Below, one piece after another: positions 60,421 through 64,000 of a stretch of DNA of 64,000 bases. This DNA is from Mytilus trossulus. Lineage: Eukaryota > Mollusca > Bivalvia > Mytilida > Mytilidae. Numbering within the stretch: position 1 is the stretch's first letter; each line of letters begins with the position of its first letter. A program made the translations under genes and the position numbers. The stretch covers positions 43,687,578 to 43,751,577 of the forward strand of contig NC_086378.1 of NCBI RefSeq assembly GCF_036588685.1. Reading direction: 5' to 3'. The notes under the pieces were generated by a model. That model was not told where the DNA came from and searched no databases. It saw only the letters and a list, made by a program, of their open reading frames with translations.

Positions 60421-61058
60421 CTGAATAATTCTTTATTTGGTCACTTTGTTCATTGTATCTTTCCAATCAAACTTGATATAAATCTGTCTCTTATTTTGAC
60501 GTACATTTAGGAATTGATAATGAGTTTCAGTTGATAACTAAAGTTTCGATAAAACAAATGATTTCACTTTTCCAATTGTGAACTTTCTATTTTCATGTAG
60601 CAATATATCAGCACTGAGTATTTATCTCCCTGTTCCATATTTCAGTGCTTGTGTTCAAATAAAAAACAATATAACGTGAACGAAATAGAAAATGATACCA
60701 CTTCACTATACTACTTCAGAAAATTGTGTTGTTCGTGAATTATTTAGGCTTTTATGAAATGACAAATCATATTTTGTAACCTACCGCTTTGGTTCCAACA
60801 GAAAGTTCAATGAAGCTGACATGTTCAAAATCCTTGCCTTTTTATTGACCTATTCGTTGTAACATTTTGAGGAAATGTGTGTTACAGAGAATCGGTTTTC
60901 CTAATAAAAGATTTCAGCGGCCAATAGTTAGTTTTTCGGACGTACTGATGATATAATTTCAAACAAACCTTTCCGTATTGTCCATATATAAATTCTGAAA
61001 TCATAAAGAAACTTAAATTTTAACTCCATCAAGCAAATTTAACCTTAGATATATTTTT
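60421..61058. other. Intergenic, nothing recognised
   Basis: AT-rich, with no ORF, RNA or repeat identified. Confidence 0.4.
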
Positions 61059-61975
61059 AGCTCACCTGACCCGAAGGGCCAAGTGAGCTTTTCCCATCAC
61101 TTGGTTTCCGTCGTCGTCCGTCGATAACTTTTACAAAAATCTTCTTGTCTGAAACTTCTGGGCCAAATTTAACCAAACTTGGCCACAGTCATCATTTGGG
61201 TATCTAGTTTGAAAAATGTGTCCGGTGTCCCGGTCAACTAACCAAGATGGCCGCCACGGATAAAAATAGAACATGGGGTAAAATGCAGTTTTTGGCTTAT
61301 AACTCAAAACCAAAGCATTTAGGGTTAAACTGTTCATCAGGTTAAAATCTATCTGTCCTGAAATTTTCAGATGAATCGGACAACCCGTTGTTTGGTTGCT
61401 GCCCCTGAATTGGTAATTTTAAGGAAATTTTGCTGTTTTTGGTTATTATCTTGAATATTATTATAGAAAGAGATAAAATGTAAACAGCAATAATGTTCTG
61501 CAAAGTAAGATTTACAAATAAGTCAACATGACCGAAAAGGTCAGTTGACCCCTTTAGGAGTTATTGCCCTTTATAGTCAATTTTTAACAATTTTTCGTAA
61601 ATCTAAGTAATCTTTTACAAAAATCTTCTTCTCTGATACTACGGGGCAACATTTAAGCAAACTTGGCCACAATCATCATTTGGGTATCTAGTTTAGAAAA
61701 TGTGTAGCGTGACCCGGTCAACCAACCAAGATGGCTGCCACTGTTAAAAATAGAACATTTGGGTAAAATTCAGTTTTTGGCTTTTCACTCAAAAACCAAA
61801 GCATTTAAAGCAAATCTGACGAGAAGTAAAATTGTTTATCAGGTCAAAATCTATTTGGCCTGAAATTTTCAGATGAATCTGACAACCCGTTGTTGGGAGC
61901 TACCCCTGAACTGTTAATTTTAAGGACATTTTGCTGTTTATGGTTATTATATCACAATCTCATATTTCTATGTAT
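61059..61975 (+). repeat. Bivalve dispersed repeat, two tandem units
   Basis: Starts with an AGCTCACCTG...CAAGTGAGCT hairpin (61061-61090). A first unit (61127-61460) is repeated at 61610-61955 with shared AAAATCTTCTTnTCTGA, ACTTGGCCACAnTCATCATT, AACCAAGATGGC and TGAAATTTTCAGATGAATC. The period is about 482 bp. The small minus-strand ORF inside is a by-product. Confidence 0.8.
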
Positions 61976-62747
61976 GCAGAAATGTTATTGTAGTATACAG
62001 CATTCATAGCATGGCATTAGTATGAACAAGAGATTAATCTAGATATCATGGAACTACTTATATAATACTTATATAATATAAGACCTTCATAGCTTGTTAG
62101 ACATTAGACAAGCCTTCATTTCGTGAGTGGAAGATATTTTGAAATTTTTATTTCTTTCAAATATTAAAACTTTTAAAAATAATTGCATTCCATACCTTTA
62201 CCAGCTGCAATTATTCTAACTTTTTAAACAGTGAAATAGTGAAAAGTATTTCAAAATGAATTTTATCTAAAATTTAAAGGATAATTACCACTAAGCAAAT
62301 TACCACTATGTATACCATTGACAAATTACAAGAACTAAATCCAAATCCAAATGATTGATAACAGGAAGGTATAAATATGTAATGTTGAACTGTCGGAATG
62401 TTTTACAATGATTCCTTTTAACTTTTGACTGAATTTTATTCCCAAGAGTGTAGTGTTAATTAAAAACTTTTGACATGTTGAATTTATGTTTTAATTTTAA
62501 TTTTTGATATTTTAAAATATAATCCTCTCAGAAAATGGTTAAATAAGGTAACAGTGCAATTACCATGCCAATAAATTTTAATTACGTTATAGTATGTATA
62601 AGGTCCGACCACTGAATATAAAGTTGTAATTGATAGAATAATTGGTGTTTGCATTAAGTAAAGGAGGGAAGAATGTTTGTTTGCAGTTGAGCGGTCAAAT
62701 TATGAACATTTTAGAAAAACATTTTTTTTCAAACAATTGTTTTGTTT
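61976..62747. other. 3' flank of the second TRIM-like gene
   Basis: AT-rich and non-coding. The convergent end of the minus-strand gene lies at 62748. No clear polyadenylation signal was identified. Confidence 0.4.
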
Positions 62748-64000
62748 TCACTGTATTTTTGTAAGATAAATTTTCGATTTTACTGTAGATTCGTTCCTTT
62801 CATACGAAACACTTCCAACTAACAGCTGCCCGTGTTGGTCAACAGCAATACTGACTGGGTTGTCTATTTCAAAATATGAGTACGAGAGAAAATGTATGAA
62901 CTTGCCATCTATGTTTAAAACATGTAACCCGTTATTGGAATTATAATCATTCACCAGAATTGTATCATTCGTGCATGCCATTGAACTCGGAGAAAACGGT
63001 TCCGGTAAATTCAACGACATATTACCGAAATATCTAAACTTTACATCACCTTTTTCAGTCATGCAAATTAATCGTCCTGCCTTATCACTTGTAAGATCTA
63101 TAACTAGAATATTCTTGTTCATTTCGTTAACACAGCAACGATACGGATCTTTGAAGAGCTTTATGCCTCGATTGTCAAATTCAAGTTCTTGTTTGACATC
63201 CCCATCCTTTGACAACTTCTGGATCCTACAATCTTTCTCACTAAAGTAATCTGAGCTTTCCATGGTTCCAACGAAAACTTCTCCAGTTGGACAGACATAG
63301 ATGCAGGTTGGAAATGCATTTTCGAATTCCTTAAATGTCTTTATCGTACCGTCCATTGAAATAATGCGGATTGCTTTGTTATAACCTTTATCAGTTACAA
63401 ATAAATGTTCATTTAAAACACTACCGTCACTCACAATCATCGATATCTGATTTATAGGATTAGAAGTCAAATGGTTGTAGTCAACAAGTTGCAGAACTTC
63501 TGTTTTTTGGTCAGCTAACCACATTGTATCAGTCCCTAAAGGCCGTATAAAATCTATTTTCTTAAAATCTGTTTCCATTTCTTTTATTATCGTTAAAGTT
63601 TCAGATTCAAATAGTGAATTAATGTTATCATTAAACAAAAGGCAACCAAAACCGTGAACAGCTAGTTCATCAATGATATTGCCGGGCTTGAACTCGACGT
63701 TTTTCAGTTTTGGAATAACCGATAGAGTATTCAGAACGTCTTCGTTCAATTTATCAAATTTCTGAATCATTTGTGTAAAATCTTCTGTTACCAAAATGTC
63801 ATGCAATCTAATTTCTTTTTCATGAAGATTTTCAAAATAACTGCCTTCATGAATAACGCAAACTTGTCCGTCAGATTCATGATAGAATTGGTTAAAGTTC
63901 TGTTGTAACATTTTGTAGTGTTGCTTGGTGAATTCTATTATTGTTTCTCGTGTATCTTTTAGTTCTTTTTCTAAAGTAAGTTTTTTATTATGTTTGTTTT
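62748..64000 (-). CDS. TRIM-like protein, C-terminal part (coiled coil, beta-propeller), partial
   Basis: An open frame on the minus strand, running from the window edge to TGA at 62748-62750. The first Met visible is at 63911, but the same frame stays open upstream to 64000 (LTLEKELKDTRETIIEF, KQHYK), so the true start and any B-boxes are outside the window. The N-terminal 100 residues are coiled-coil-like. The rest shows about six repeated strands (MWLADQKTEVLQLVD, LFVTDKGYNKAIRIIS, GEVFVGTME, NILVIDLTSDKAGRLI, TILVNDYNSNNGLHVLN, QLLVGSV) typical of an NHL-type propeller used for ligand binding. Unlike the relic at 16177-17835 this copy has no stop or frameshift. Confidence 0.85.
   Translation of the reverse strand, partial: NKHNKKLTLEKELKDTRETIIEFTKQHYKMLQQNFNQFYHESDGQVCVIHEGSYFENLHEKEIRLHDILVTEDFTQMIQKFDKLNEDVLNTLSVIPKLKNVEFKPGNIIDELAVHGFGCLLFNDNINSLFESETLTIIKEMETDFKKIDFIRPLGTDTMWLADQKTEVLQLVDYNHLTSNPINQISMIVSDGSVLNEHLFVTDKGYNKAIRIISMDGTIKTFKEFENAFPTCIYVCPTGEVFVGTMESSDYFSEKDCRIQKLSKDGDVKQELEFDNRGIKLFKDPYRCCVNEMNKNILVIDLTSDKAGRLICMTEKGDVKFRYFGNMSLNLPEPFSPSSMACTNDTILVNDYNSNNGLHVLNIDGKFIHFLSYSYFEIDNPVSIAVDQHGQLLVGSVSYERNESTVKSKIYLTKIQ

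Noticed and set aside
61131-61337. 68-codon minus-strand ORF
   Set aside because: Part of the tandem bivalve repeat; it recurs only as repeat text.

Overview
The window is AT-rich animal DNA with long introns, GT-AG splice sites and many old repeats. Several repeat families (the hammerhead-bearing R1 repeat, a long element beginning with CACCTGACCCGAAGGGCCAAG, a YDKRDDF-type reverse transcriptase) together with B-box/beta-propeller TRIM-like genes point to a bivalve mollusc, most likely a Mytilus-type mussel. No species-level marker was seen.

Layout. (1) 1-15310: the 3' two thirds of a plus-strand transglutaminase gene, ten exons with an intact Cys/His/Asp triad; the 5' exons lie upstream of the window. 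(2) 16177-17900, minus: a two-B-box, coiled-coil, beta-propeller TRIM-like gene broken by an in-frame TAA and lacking an in-frame ATG, so probably a pseudogene. (3) 18942-24119: a DIRS-type tyrosine-recombinase retrotransposon with 37-bp inverted termini, an open recombinase ORF and a broken RT/RNase H ORF, followed by a perfect 81-bp inverted repeat and a 1.3-kb foldback. (4) 26.4-41 kb: a repeat landscape with degenerate YDKRDDF-type reverse transcriptases (one pair nested and carrying a MITE) and a ~1.1-kb segmental duplication containing ~240-bp satellite monomers. (5) 41446-55981, plus: a seven-exon gene whose phases all agree and which predicts a 421-residue protein with signal peptide, one Ig domain, a transmembrane helix and a C-terminal actinoporin-like domain. 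(6) 56.1-62 kb: a cluster of hammerhead-containing repeats, retroelement 3' ends and a tandem bivalve repeat. (7) 62748-64000, minus: the 3' part of a second TRIM-like gene, running off the window.

The most notable items are the Ig-TM-actinoporin gene model, an architecture I do not recognise as described, and three hammerhead ribozymes that look structurally complete in the R1 repeats. Transglutaminase, TRIM-like, Ig and pore-forming families are all used in invertebrate clotting or immune responses, but nothing in the sequence shows that these neighbours act together. All gene models come from reading splice signals and phases by eye; there is no transcript evidence.
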